Assembly: GCA_035276475.1 (NCBI GenBank)
Contig: DATELQ010000165.1
Coordinates: 1-64,000, forward strand
Direction: 5' to 3'
Length of the DNA: 64,000 nucleotides
DNA from: DATDFB01 sp035276475
Lineage (GTDB): Bacteria; Acidobacteriota; Thermoanaerobaculia; Gp7-AA8
Made by a program: the position numbers and the translations under genes
The notes under the pieces: generated by a model
The model's database searches: none
Seen by the model: only the letters and a program-made list of their open reading frames with translations
Told to the model about the DNA's origin: nothing
In this document: piece after piece, positions 6,944 through 14,547 of the stretch
How the letters are laid out: the number at the start of each line of letters is the position of its first letter
How positions within the stretch are numbered: position 1 is the stretch's first letter

Positions 6944-9886
6944 ATGAAGCATATGCGCTTCCTCGTCTCCCTTTCCTTCGCACTCCTCGTGCCGTTCTCT
7001 GCGCTCGCGCAGAGCTCGAACGGCGCGATCAACGGCAACGTCGTCGACAACTCCGGCAGCGCCCTGCCGGGCGTCACCGTGACGGCGACGAACGTTGCCA
7101 CCTCCGTGGCGCGCACGGCCGTCACCAACAGCGCTGGGCACTACGAGATCCCGCTCTTGATGCCCGGCGTGTACCGCGTCGATAGCGAGCTCTCCGGCTT
7201 CCAGCCGCAGAAGTTCGACAAGATCGTCGTCAACGTCGGCACCTCCGTCACGCTCGACATGCGCATGAAGCCGGGCGTCGCCGAGACCGTCACCGTCACC
7301 GCGGCCGCGCCGCTCGTGGAGACGACGAAGTCGGAGGTCTCCTCGGTCGTGAACGACAAGGCGATCCAGAACCTCCCGGTCAACGGCCGCAGCTTCATCG
7401 ACTTCGTCCTGACCACGCCGGGCGTCGTGCGCGATCCGCGCGCGGGCGACATCAGCTTCGCCGGCCAGCGCGGCACGCTCAACTCCATCGTCGTCGACGG
7501 CGCCGACAACAACAACACCTTCTTCGGCCAGTCGCTGGGACGCACCGGCTCCGGCCGCGCGCCCTACCAGTTCAGCCAGGACGCGGTGAAGGAGTTCCAA
7601 GTCAACGCCAACAGCTACTCCGTTGAGTACGGCCGCGCCGGCGGCGCGGTGATCAACGCCATCACCAAGTCGGGGACGAACGACTTCGACGGGTCGCTCT
7701 TCGAGTTTTACCGCGACAAGAAGTACCGCGCCCAGGACTACCTCAACGTCGTGCGCCAGGATGCCCTCGGCATTCCGGTGGCCAAGAGCCCGTACCACTT
7801 CAACCAGTTCGGCGGCAGCGTCGGCGGCCCGATCGTGCGCGACAAGCACTTCTTCTTCGCCAACGTCGACGCGCAGCGCAACTCGATCCCGAACGACACC
7901 TTCCTCGCCGGCACGCTGCCGAGCGACGCGGCGTCGCAGGCGACGGTCGCGTTCCTCACGCCGCGCGCCGTCCCGTACACGCAGAATCAGAACCAGAACG
8001 TTTACCTCTTCAAGACCGACTCCGAGCTCACCAACGCCAATCACCTCTCCGCGCGCTTCAACCGCCAGACCTTCACCGGCGTGAACTTCGAGAACGGCGG
8101 ACCGCAGAGCGCGCCGGAGCACACCGGCAACTCGCTGGTGAACACGAACACGCTCTCGCTCGTCGACTCGTGGGTCTTCAGCAACGCGCTCTTCAACGAG
8201 GCGCGCGCGCAGTACGCGAAAGACCGTGAGCCGGGCCTGGCCAACAGCACTGACCCCGAGGCGACGATCCGCCAGGCCGGGACGACGGTGCTGGTCATCG
8301 GCCGCAACAGCTTCAGCCCGCGCGAGACCACGCTCCGCCGCCACCAGTTCGCCGACACCGTCACCTTCGTCACCGGCGCGCACACGGTCAAGGGCGGCTT
8401 CGACTACAACAAGGACAACATTCTCAACTTCTTCCCCGGCAACTTCAGCGGCGTCTACACCTTCAACTCGCTGGCCGATTTCCCGAACAAGCCGGCCACC
8501 TACCTACAGAACTTCGCCGGCGCCGGCACCGACGGCGGCACGACGCACCCCGACCTCACCGACCTTGCCTTCTTCCTCGGCGACGAATGGCGCGTCACGC
8601 CCACGCTCACATTCAACGCCGGACTGCGCTACGACCGACAGAACTTTGCCCAGCCGAAGATCACGAATCCTGATCCGCAGCTTCTCGCGGCGGGCCTTAA
8701 CACCGGGCGCATCCCCGAGGACAGCAACAACTATGGGCCGCGCGTCGGCTTCGCCTGGACGCCGGGCGACGGCCGCACCGTCGTCCGCGGCGGCTACGGC
8801 ATCTTCTACGGCCGCACGCCGGCCATCATGATCGGCACCGCGCACTCGCAGAACGGCATTCAGGTGCTGTCGATCAACTTCCCGGCGGCGCAGTTCCCGG
8901 TCTGGCCGAACCGCTTCGACACGCTGCCGGCGTCGCTGGCGTCGCTGCCGCAGAACATCTTCGTCTTCGACCCCGACTTCCAGAACCCGCGCGTACAGCA
9001 GTCGAGCCTCGGCTTCGAGCGCGCCATGACCAACGACCTCAGCGTCGGCGTGAGCTACCAGTACGTGAAGGGCTCCGACCTGCCGCGCACCGTCGACGTC
9101 AACATCGCCAACCCGGTGACGGCGACAGTGACGACGCCGAGCGGCCCCGTCACCTACACGAAGTACACCGCCAAGCGCTTCACGAACTTCAACCGCGTGC
9201 TGGAGTTCCAGAGCAACGCGCGCTCGCAGTACAACGGCATCACCTTCGACGTGCAGAAGCGCTTCTCGAGCAATTGGCAGGCGCGTCTCGCCTACACGTA
9301 CGCGAAGGCGAAGGACGACCGTCCCGATGCGACGTCGGTCGTGCCCGGCACCGACGACGCCAAGAACGCCATGGATGCGCTGAACCTCGGCAACGAGTGG
9401 GCGTACGCCGACACGGACGTCCGCCATCGCGTGGTCCTCAGCGGCGTCTGGAGCCTCGGCTACGCCGATCGCATCCAGAACCGCGTCGCCCACGCGTTCC
9501 TCAGCGGCTGGTCGCTGAGCGGGATTGCCAGCTACCAGAGCGGCCAGCCGTACACGCCGGTCATCAACGGCGATCTGAACGGCGATTTGAACCGGGTGAA
9601 CGACCACATCGATCCGCGCAACTCTCTGCGCCTGCCGTCGCAGACGTCGATCGATCCGCGCCTGACGAAGGAGATTCCGATCTTCGGCGGCGCGCGCCTG
9701 CAGCTCATCGCCGAGGCGTTCAATCTGACGAACAAGTCGAACGTGACGCGCGTGCGCAACACGGCCTACAACCTCTCCGGCACGACGCTCACCGCCGTGG
9801 CGCCGACGCTGCCGGCCGGCTACCAGTCGCCCTCGGCGACGGCCGGCCCGCGGACCTATCAGTTCGCGGCGAAGTTCTTGTTCTAG
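6944..9886 (+). CDS. TonB-dependent receptor with carboxypeptidase-like regulatory domain (Oar-like)
   Basis: Outer-membrane beta-barrel receptor of 980 residues. Start ATG 6944 follows the ribosome site GGAAGGAG and opens a signal peptide (MKHMRFLVSLSFALLVPFSALAQ). Residues about 25-110 form a carboxypeptidase-regulatory-like fold (GAINGNVVDNSGSALPGVTV...GHYEIPLLMPGVYRV). The plug follows (LPVNGRSFIDFVLTTPGVV, NSIVVDGADNNN), then a long barrel rich in alternating aromatic strands that ends in ...RTYQFAAKFLF with the terminal Phe needed for outer-membrane insertion. These SusC/Oar-like receptors are strongly expanded in Acidobacteriota and import or bind large ligands; no SusD-like partner or degradative enzyme sits beside it, so the ligand is unknown. 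A large hairpin follows the stop. Confidence 0.92.
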   Translation: MKHMRFLVSLSFALLVPFSALAQSSNGAINGNVVDNSGSALPGVTVTATNVATSVARTAVTNSAGHYEIPLLMPGVYRVDSELSGFQPQKFDKIVVNVGTSVTLDMRMKPGVAETVTVTAAAPLVETTKSEVSSVVNDKAIQNLPVNGRSFIDFVLTTPGVVRDPRAGDISFAGQRGTLNSIVVDGADNNNTFFGQSLGRTGSGRAPYQFSQDAVKEFQVNANSYSVEYGRAGGAVINAITKSGTNDFDGSLFEFYRDKKYRAQDYLNVVRQDALGIPVAKSPYHFNQFGGSVGGPIVRDKHFFFANVDAQRNSIPNDTFLAGTLPSDAASQATVAFLTPRAVPYTQNQNQNVYLFKTDSELTNANHLSARFNRQTFTGVNFENGGPQSAPEHTGNSLVNTNTLSLVDSWVFSNALFNEARAQYAKDREPGLANSTDPEATIRQAGTTVLVIGRNSFSPRETTLRRHQFADTVTFVTGAHTVKGGFDYNKDNILNFFPGNFSGVYTFNSLADFPNKPATYLQNFAGAGTDGGTTHPDLTDLAFFLGDEWRVTPTLTFNAGLRYDRQNFAQPKITNPDPQLLAAGLNTGRIPEDSNNYGPRVGFAWTPGDGRTVVRGGYGIFYGRTPAIMIGTAHSQNGIQVLSINFPAAQFPVWPNRFDTLPASLASLPQNIFVFDPDFQNPRVQQSSLGFERAMTNDLSVGVSYQYVKGSDLPRTVDVNIANPVTATVTTPSGPVTYTKYTAKRFTNFNRVLEFQSNARSQYNGITFDVQKRFSSNWQARLAYTYAKAKDDRPDATSVVPGTDDAKNAMDALNLGNEWAYADTDVRHRVVLSGVWSLGYADRIQNRVAHAFLSGWSLSGIASYQSGQPYTPVINGDLNGDLNRVNDHIDPRNSLRLPSQTSIDPRLTKEIPIFGGARLQLIAEAFNLTNKSNVTRVRNTAYNLSGTTLTAVAPTLPAGYQSPSATAGPRTYQFAAKFLF

Positions 9887-9896
9887 GTCACGGGTC

Positions 9897-9941
9897 ACAG
9901 GGAACGGGGCACAGGTGGTTTACCTGTCACCCGTTCCCTGT
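9897..9941. terminator. Large inverted repeat after the TonB receptor
   Basis: ACAGGGAACGGG (9897-9908) pairs with CCCGTTCCCTGT (9930-9941), and ACAGGT (9911-9916) with ACCTGT (9922-9927), leaving a 2x2 internal loop and a 5-nt loop. It lacks a T tract, so it may be a terminator, a transcript-end stabiliser or a dispersed repeat. Confidence 0.5.
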
Positions 9942-9952
9942 TCCCTGTCCCC

Positions 9953-9993
9953 TTGACATTGCGCATTAGTAAATATACGTTCATTTACTAATG
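9953..9993 (+). promoter_or_regulatory. Promoter and palindromic operator of the TetR-HlyD-ABC operon
   Basis: TTGACA at 9953-9958 is a perfect -35 box. Downstream, CATTAGTAAAT (9964-9974) and ATTTACTAATG (9983-9993) form a perfect inverted repeat with 11-bp arms and an 8-bp spacer. A weak -10 (TACGTT, 9976-9981, 17-bp spacing) lies across the spacer. The right arm contains the ATG of the regulator, so repressor binding would cover the -10, the transcription start and the start codon: a self-repressing operator. Confidence 0.8.
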
Positions 9994-10797
9994 GGCCGCC
10001 CGCCGACCATCACTCGCGAAGATGTCCTCGAGACCGCCCGCCGCGTCTTCGCCACGAAGGGCTTCGAGGCCACGACGCTCGCGGACATCGCGGCGGAGCT
10101 CAACGTCACCCCCGCGGCGCTCCTCCGCCACGCCAAGTCGAAGCAGGCCCTCTTTGCCGCGGCCATGGGCGCGCGGCACATCGAGATGCCGGCGGCGATC
10201 ATCCATCTGCAGATGACCGGCGGCGCCGAGGACCCGCGCATCGTGCTGCGCCGGCTCGCCGAGGAATTCGTGCCCTTCGTCTCGAACACCATCGCCGAGA
10301 ACCTCGCCATCTACATGCACCGACGCTCGCAGACGTCGATCGTTCTCCCCTTCGACGTCAGCGCCGAGGACTCGCCGCCGCGGCGCGGCCTCCGCATCGT
10401 CGCCGACTACTTCCGCCGCGCCGCCGAGGCTGGGGTCATCCGCGTCAAAGACCCGCGCGCGGCGGCGCTGCTCTTCATGGGATCGCTGCAGTCGTACGTC
10501 CTTCTCCACCAAGTCTTCAACGTCGCATCGAAGCCGTATCCGCTGAACGACTACATCGACGCTCTCATCGATCTCTGGACCAGCGGAGCCATTGGAGGTA
10601 CCCGTGCCCGAAGTAAGAAAACTGCTGCCCCGCATCGCCGTGCTGGTGGTGCTGGCGACGCTGGTCGTGGCCACGCTCGTGTGGTGGCGCGCCCAGCGGC
10701 GGCCGAAGGAGATCGTCCTCTCCGGAACGCTCGAGGCGCGCACGGTCGAAGTGGGGTCGCTCACCGGCGGCCGCGTCGTCCGCGTCCTCGCCGATGA
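9991..10797 (+). CDS. TetR/AcrR-family repressor of the adjacent efflux operon
   Basis: TetR-type repressor: helix-turn-helix in the first 50 residues (TREDVLETARRVFATKGFEA, TLADIAAELNVTPAALLRHA), then a helical ligand-binding domain to about residue 203 (YIDALIDLWTSGAI). No ribosome site precedes ATG 9991 and the promoter runs up to it, so the mRNA is probably leaderless. It heads an operon with HlyD, ABC ATPase and ABC permease, the arrangement of the E. coli cecR-ybhG-ybhF-ybhS-ybhR locus, though only one permease gene is present here. Oddity: the frame lacks a stop at the usual length and runs 65 codons further, overlapping the HlyD gene by 194 bp in another frame; the extension is Arg/Gly-rich and low-complexity. 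The function probably ends near residue 205. Confidence 0.85.
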   Translation: MGRPPTITREDVLETARRVFATKGFEATTLADIAAELNVTPAALLRHAKSKQALFAAAMGARHIEMPAAIIHLQMTGGAEDPRIVLRRLAEEFVPFVSNTIAENLAIYMHRRSQTSIVLPFDVSAEDSPPRRGLRIVADYFRRAAEAGVIRVKDPRAAALLFMGSLQSYVLLHQVFNVASKPYPLNDYIDALIDLWTSGAIGGTRARSKKTAAPHRRAGGAGDAGRGHARVVARPAAAEGDRPLRNARGAHGRSGVAHRRPRRPRPRR

Positions 10798-11560
10798 AGG
10801 GCAGCACGTCGCCGCCGGGCAACTGATCGTCCAACTCGAGACGACCACGATCGACCGCCAGCTCGCCGAGCAGCGCGCCGCCATCGACGCCGCGAAGGCG
10901 AACCTGGCAAAGGCGCTCGCCGGTCCGCGCTCCGAGGAGATCGCCCAGGCTGCGGCGGTGGCGTCAAACGACGAGCGCGACCGGCGCCGCCTCGAAGCGC
11001 TCTGGCGCGACGGCATTGTCGCCAAGCAGATGTACGACGACGCCGCCACGAAGGCGAAGACCTCGGCCGAGCAACTCCTGATGCTGAAGCGCGGCACGCG
11101 CAAGGAGGACATCGACGCCGCGAGTGCGCAGGTGGAGCAGCAGCAGCGCCGTCTCGACACCTTGATGAAGCAGCGCGCCGAGACGAACGTCGTCGCCCCG
11201 AACGCCGGCACGATCCAGTCGATGGTGTTGCGCCCCGGCGACCTCGTCGCGCCGAACCAGCCGGTCGCCGAGATCCTCGAGCCGAACGAGCTGTGGGTGC
11301 GCGTCTACATCCCCGAGACGCAGCTCAACCTCGTCCACGTCAACCAGCCGGTGCGCATCCGCATCGACAGCGGCGAGACCTTCCCCGGCCACATCGCCAC
11401 GGTTGCCAGCAAAGGCGAGTACACGCCGCGCAACGTGCAGACGCGCGCGCAGCGCGTCGAGGAAGTGTTCGCCGTGAAGGTGATCGTCGACCCGAACCCG
11501 AAGCTCAAGGCCGGCATGGCCGCCGACGTCGACCTGGGTGTGAAGGGAACGCTCGAATGA
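10604..11560 (+). CDS. HlyD-family periplasmic adaptor (membrane fusion protein)
   Basis: Periplasmic adaptor of 318 residues linking an inner-membrane ABC transporter to an outer-membrane channel. GTG 10604 is chosen because GGAGG (10594-10598) precedes it at good spacing. An N-terminal TM segment (LPRIAVLVVLATLVVATLVWW) anchors it; then the lipoyl half-motifs (SGTLEARTVEVGSLTGGRVV and NVVAPNAGTIQSM), a coiled-coil hairpin between them (about residues 75-180) and a beta-barrel domain (LWVRVYIPETQLNLV). It resembles YbhG. Its stop overlaps the ATPase start (ATGA), so the operon is translationally coupled. The TolC-type protein at the left edge could supply the outer channel but is not linked. 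Confidence 0.88.
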   Translation: MPEVRKLLPRIAVLVVLATLVVATLVWWRAQRRPKEIVLSGTLEARTVEVGSLTGGRVVRVLADEGQHVAAGQLIVQLETTTIDRQLAEQRAAIDAAKANLAKALAGPRSEEIAQAAAVASNDERDRRRLEALWRDGIVAKQMYDDAATKAKTSAEQLLMLKRGTRKEDIDAASAQVEQQQRRLDTLMKQRAETNVVAPNAGTIQSMVLRPGDLVAPNQPVAEILEPNELWVRVYIPETQLNLVHVNQPVRIRIDSGETFPGHIATVASKGEYTPRNVQTRAQRVEEVFAVKVIVDPNPKLKAGMAADVDLGVKGTLE

Positions 11561-12504
11561 GCGAGGTCGGCGTGGATGTGCAAGGCGTCACGAAGGACTT
11601 CGGCACCGTCCGCGCCCTCGACAACGTCACCCTCCAGGTCCCTCGCGGCGAGATCTTCGGCCTCCTCGGCCCGAACGGCTCCGGCAAGTCGACGCTCATC
11701 CGCATCCTCTGCGGCCTCCTCGTTCCCACCGCCGGCCAAGCCAGCGTCGACGGCTTCGACGTCGAGAAAGAAGGCGAGCAGGTGCGCCGCCACATCGGCT
11801 ACGTCTCGCAGGCCTTCTCGCTCTACCGCGACCTCACCGTGCTGGAGAACCTCGAGTTCTTCAGCTCCATCTACCGCCTCAAAGGCGCCGAGCGCCGCGA
11901 GCGCATCGAGTGGGCGATCGACCTCACGCACATCGGTCCGTACCGCGACCGCCTCGCCGGCGCGCTCTCCGGCGGATGGAAGCAGCGCCTCGCGCTCGCC
12001 GCCGCGCTCATGCACCGCCCGCGCGTCATCTTCCTCGACGAGCCGACCGCAGGCATCGACCCCGTGGCGCGCCGCGAGCTGTGGGACCTCCTCTTCGAGC
12101 TCGCCGGCGGCGGCGTGACGATGTTCGTGACGACGCACTACATGGACGAGGCCGAGCGCTGCGCCTCGGTCGGCTACCTCTACATGTCGAAGCTCATGGT
12201 CGTCGGCCGTCCCGACGCGTTGAAGCAACTCCCCGAGGTCACGCCTGAGGGGACTCGGCGCGTGCAGGCGGAGGCGAGCGAAGGCGTCGCGAAGCTGATG
12301 ACATCGGCGCGCACGCTAGCGTACGTCCGGGCGGCCACGATCTTCGGCACGTCGCTGCATCTCCTCGTCGACGCGAACGTCGCCGACTCGAAGATCGAGC
12401 ACGACCTCGAGTCCTTCGCCCTCGGCAACGTCACCATCAGTCCGATCGACCCATCGCTCGAAGACGTCTTCGTGCGCCTGACCGAAACGCGAGGTGCGGC
12501 ATGA
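11557..12504 (+). CDS. ABC transporter ATP-binding protein (YbhF/NatA-like)
   Basis: Nucleotide-binding subunit of an ABC-2 exporter, 315 residues. Walker A GPNGSGKST near residue 38, Q-loop SQAFSLY, signature LSGGWKQR, Walker B VIFLDEPTAGIDP and switch His in FVTTHYMDEAE are all present. The C-terminal extension (about 230-315) ending in SLEDVFVRLTE is typical of drug- and ion-export ATPases. Start ATG 11557 overlaps the HlyD stop and its own stop overlaps the permease start (ATGA both times). Energises export by the permease encoded next; substrate likely a hydrophobic toxin or drug judging from TetR control, which is inference. Confidence 0.9.
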   Translation: MSEVGVDVQGVTKDFGTVRALDNVTLQVPRGEIFGLLGPNGSGKSTLIRILCGLLVPTAGQASVDGFDVEKEGEQVRRHIGYVSQAFSLYRDLTVLENLEFFSSIYRLKGAERRERIEWAIDLTHIGPYRDRLAGALSGGWKQRLALAAALMHRPRVIFLDEPTAGIDPVARRELWDLLFELAGGGVTMFVTTHYMDEAERCASVGYLYMSKLMVVGRPDALKQLPEVTPEGTRRVQAEASEGVAKLMTSARTLAYVRAATIFGTSLHLLVDANVADSKIEHDLESFALGNVTISPIDPSLEDVFVRLTETRGAA

Positions 12505-13607
12505 CCAACGGCTTCGTCGCCATGTTCCGGAAAGAGCTGACCCAGATGATGCGCGACCGCGGCACGCTCTTCTTCGCCCTGCTCGTGCCGGTCCTGGAGC
12601 TCGTGCTCTTCGGGGTCATCGACATGAACGCGAAGAACATCCCCACCGCGGTGCTCGACCTCTCGCAGACGCAGGAGAGCCGGCGGTTGCTGGAGCAGTT
12701 CAACGCCACCGGGTACCTGCGCATCACCGAGTACGTGCAGTCGCGCGCGCAGCTGCAGCACGCCATCGTGGCCGGGAAGGCGCAGGTGGCGATCGAGATC
12801 CCGCCCGACTACGCGCGCAACCTGACGAGCGGGAGGCAGGCCGACGTGCTCGTGGCCATCGACGGATCGGATTCGACGGTGGCGTCGCAGGCGCTCTCCG
12901 CCGCGAACGGCGTCGTGCTGCAGAACGCCATCGCCACGGTGCTGGAGCGGACGCACACCACGCCGCCGCTCGAAGTGCATCCGCTGATGATGTTCAACCC
13001 CGACATGCGCAGCGCGAACCTCCTGATCCCCGGCCTCATTGCCATCCTGCTGACATTCTCGGGGACGATCCTGTCTGCCTTCGCCATCGTGAAGGAGCGC
13101 GAGCGCGGCACGCTCGAGCAGCTCATGGTCACGCCGGTGTCGCCGCTCGCCGTCGTCGTCGGCAAGCTCCTGCCGTACCTCGTCCTCGCCTACATCCAGC
13201 TCATCATCATCGTCGTGCTGATGAACGTCCTCTTCCGCGTTCCAATCCACGGGAGCATCTCGCTGCTCATGCTTCTCTCGCCGATCTACCTGCTGTCGCT
13301 ACTGTCCGTCGGCCTCCTCGTCTCCGCGCACGCGAAAACGCAGATGGAAGCGATGCAGCGGGCAATGTCAGTGCTGCTGCCGTCGGTGCTTCTCTCCGGC
13401 TACATCTTTCCGATCGCCTCGCTCCCGCTGCCGCTCCGGGCGATCTCGCACATCCTCCCGGCGACGTACTACATCCGCATCGCCCGCGGCATCGTCATCC
13501 GCGGCGCCACGTTCGCCGACCTCTGGGAGCCGGTGCTGGCGCTGGTGGTGATGTCGTTGGTGCTGATCGCCGCGAGCGCGCGGGCGTTTCAGAAGACGGT
13601 GAGCTAA
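12501..13607 (+). CDS. ABC-2 type permease (YbhS/YbhR-like)
   Basis: Membrane subunit of the exporter, 368 residues. An N-terminal TM segment (GTLFFALLVPVLELVLFGVI) is followed by an extracytoplasmic domain (about 45-170) and five further TM segments in the second half, with the ABC-2 signature KERERGTLEQLMVTPVSP near residue 198. It is last in the TetR-HlyD-ATPase-permease operon. Related operons carry two permease genes; here one is present, so it probably works as a homodimer. Ends in VSLVLIAASARAFQKTVS, a normal terminus for the family. Confidence 0.88.
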   Translation: MTNGFVAMFRKELTQMMRDRGTLFFALLVPVLELVLFGVIDMNAKNIPTAVLDLSQTQESRRLLEQFNATGYLRITEYVQSRAQLQHAIVAGKAQVAIEIPPDYARNLTSGRQADVLVAIDGSDSTVASQALSAANGVVLQNAIATVLERTHTTPPLEVHPLMMFNPDMRSANLLIPGLIAILLTFSGTILSAFAIVKERERGTLEQLMVTPVSPLAVVVGKLLPYLVLAYIQLIIIVVLMNVLFRVPIHGSISLLMLLSPIYLLSLLSVGLLVSAHAKTQMEAMQRAMSVLLPSVLLSGYIFPIASLPLPLRAISHILPATYYIRIARGIVIRGATFADLWEPVLALVVMSLVLIAASARAFQKTVS

Positions 13608-13638
13608 GCCGAGGGATTTCTGCGAGTTGGGCGGGCGG

Positions 13639-13644
13639 TATAAT
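13639..13644 (+). promoter_or_regulatory. -10 box of hicB1
   Basis: Perfect TATAAT. It contains the upstream ATG (13643), which argues that hicB1 starts at ATG 13664 rather than 13643. No convincing -35 is visible. Confidence 0.55.
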
Positions 13645-13663
13645 GCACGTCGCTCAGGTGCAA

Positions 13664-13879
13664 ATGGTATTTACTGTCATCTACGTGGAGGCGCGCGACG
13701 GGGCCGTGCTCGCTTACGTGCCGGAGCTGCCGGGCGCGCAGGCGCAGGGAAGGAATCGGGAGGAGGCGCGGCTCCGGCTGCAAGATGCCCTGAAGGCGAC
13801 GCTGCAGGCAAATCGGCGGCGGACGCGCGCGTTTTTCGCCGGTCTGCGCGAGCTAGGAAATGAGACGATCGAGGCGTAA
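13664..13879 (+). CDS. hicB: HicB-family antitoxin, copy 1
   Basis: Small HicB antitoxin of 71 residues with the partially degraded RNase-H-like fold: MVFTVIYVEARDGAVLAYVPELPGAQAQGRN is cut here as FTVIYVEARDG and AYVPELPGAQAQG, the family core, followed by EEARLRLQDALKATLQANRR. It lacks a separate C-terminal DNA-binding domain, as short HicBs do. The matching HicA lies on the opposite strand immediately downstream (start 14069), so the pair is tail to tail instead of the usual co-directional operon. A second such pair follows. The start at 13664 is chosen because ATG 13643 lies inside the TATAAT box. Confidence 0.8.
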   Translation: MVFTVIYVEARDGAVLAYVPELPGAQAQGRNREEARLRLQDALKATLQANRRRTRAFFAGLRELGNETIEA

Positions 13880-14069
13880 GGATCGACGGTAGAGGGATCT
13901 GGAGCTGTTTGCAGATGATTCCGGCGATGTCGTCGTTCGTCGTCGCCTCGCGAGGCACCGAAGCACTCTGCCCGCTGGCCGGATTGAACCACTGCTCGTG
14001 ATAGTCGCTTTTCTCGAGGACGTAGCAGCCGTGGAATTCCAAATGGCGGACGAACAGGTAACGCCGCAT
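13677..14069 (-). CDS. hicA: HicA-family mRNA interferase toxin, copy 1 (runs on past the usual end)
   Basis: Toxin with the HicA double-stranded RNA-binding-like fold. The domain is residues 1-61: MRRYLFVRHLEFHGC, then the conserved catalytic His in YHEQW, the SASVPRE strand and DDIAGIICKQLQIPLPS. HicA cleaves mRNA and is neutralised by HicB. The domain ends near 13885, but no stop is found and the frame continues antisense through hicB1 to 13677, giving 130 residues with a basic low-complexity tail. A TAGAAT box 8 nt before the ATG suggests a leaderless transcript. It is convergent with hicB1 and divergent from hicB2. Confidence 0.75.
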   Translation of the reverse strand: MRRYLFVRHLEFHGCYVLEKSDYHEQWFNPASGQSASVPREATTNDDIAGIICKQLQIPLPSILTPRSSHFLARADRRKTRASAADLPAASPSGHLAAGAAPPPDSFPAPARPAAPARKRARPRRAPPRR

Positions 14070-14077
14070 ATCCGTCC

Positions 14078-14083
14078 ATTCTA
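14078..14083 (-). promoter_or_regulatory. -10 box of hicA1
   Basis: TAGAAT on the minus strand with 8 nt between it and ATG 14069, implying an almost leaderless hicA1 mRNA. Confidence 0.4.
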
Positions 14084-14136
14084 GCAGCGAACACTTGCAG
14101 CATATCCACACGTCGGTGGCTGCCCTAGCAGCGAAC
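14081..14136. repeat. 12-bp direct repeat between divergent hicA1 and hicB2
   Basis: CTAGCAGCGAAC occurs at 14081-14092 and again at 14125-14136, 44 bp apart. The first copy overlaps the hicA1 -10 box and the second lies just before the hicB2 start. It is a candidate binding site for HicB autoregulation. Confidence 0.5.
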
Positions 14137-14151
14137 TCGATGGAAACAGCG

Positions 14152-14379
14152 ATGCCGATCAATACGTTCACGGCGGTTTTCGAAGAAGCCGAGGAAGGCG
14201 GCTATATCGCCTATATCGCGGAGGTTCCGGGTGCAACGACGCAGGGCGAAACGCTCGCTGAGGCGCGGGAAAATCTTCGTGAGGCCGTCGAACTGGTCCT
14301 CGAGGCCAACCGCCGCTTAGCGCTGGATCGGCATGAAGGCCAAGTGCGAATTCAAGAGCGGTTGACCATCGGCGATTAA
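14152..14379 (+). CDS. hicB: HicB-family antitoxin, copy 2
   Basis: HicB antitoxin of 75 residues: MPINTFTAVFEEAEEGGYIA, then YIAEVPGATTQGETLAEARE and LREAVELVLEANRR, closely matching the family core and paralogous to hicB1. ATG 14140 (MET-AMPINTF) is an alternative start four codons upstream. Its TAA (14377-14379) overlaps the ancestral stop of the decayed hicA2 on the other strand at the shared TTAA. Because its toxin is broken, this antitoxin may be an orphan or may neutralise HicA1. Confidence 0.8.
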   Translation: MPINTFTAVFEEAEEGGYIAYIAEVPGATTQGETLAEARENLREAVELVLEANRRLALDRHEGQVRIQERLTIGD

Positions 14380-14547
14380 CAGGGCAATGGGATGCCAGCG
14401 TCGAGTAGACGTTGCGAACGACTCCGATCTTGATCTCATTGTGACGCGGTACCCGTGCGGGCCTGACCAGATCGTGTGCCGCCCACCCGCGCGCAGCTTT
14501 GTGCACCCGTGCTGCCGGAGGTGGCGTTCGAAGTCGCGTAGCTTCAC
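14376..14547 (-). pseudogene. hicA: hicA copy 2, broken by two frameshifts
   Basis: Remnant of a HicA toxin. It begins at GTG 14547, overlapping the hslU stop (GTGA), with MKLRDFERHLRQHGC and the catalytic-His motif GGRHTIW. Near 14470 the sequence must shift frame to continue as ARVPRHNEIKIGVVRNVYSTL, the next HicA strand and helix, and near 14390 must shift again to give AGIPLPC-stop, whose TAA (14378-14376) interlocks with the hicB2 stop. All three segments match HicA in order, so the gene was once intact and tail to tail with hicB2. Sequencing error is possible but two shifts within 90 bp favour decay. Confidence 0.75.

Noticed and set aside
9991..10797. A real C-terminal domain in the TetR extension
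   Set aside because: The extra 65 residues are Arg/Gly-rich, antagonistic to any fold, and arise from reading hlyD in another frame.
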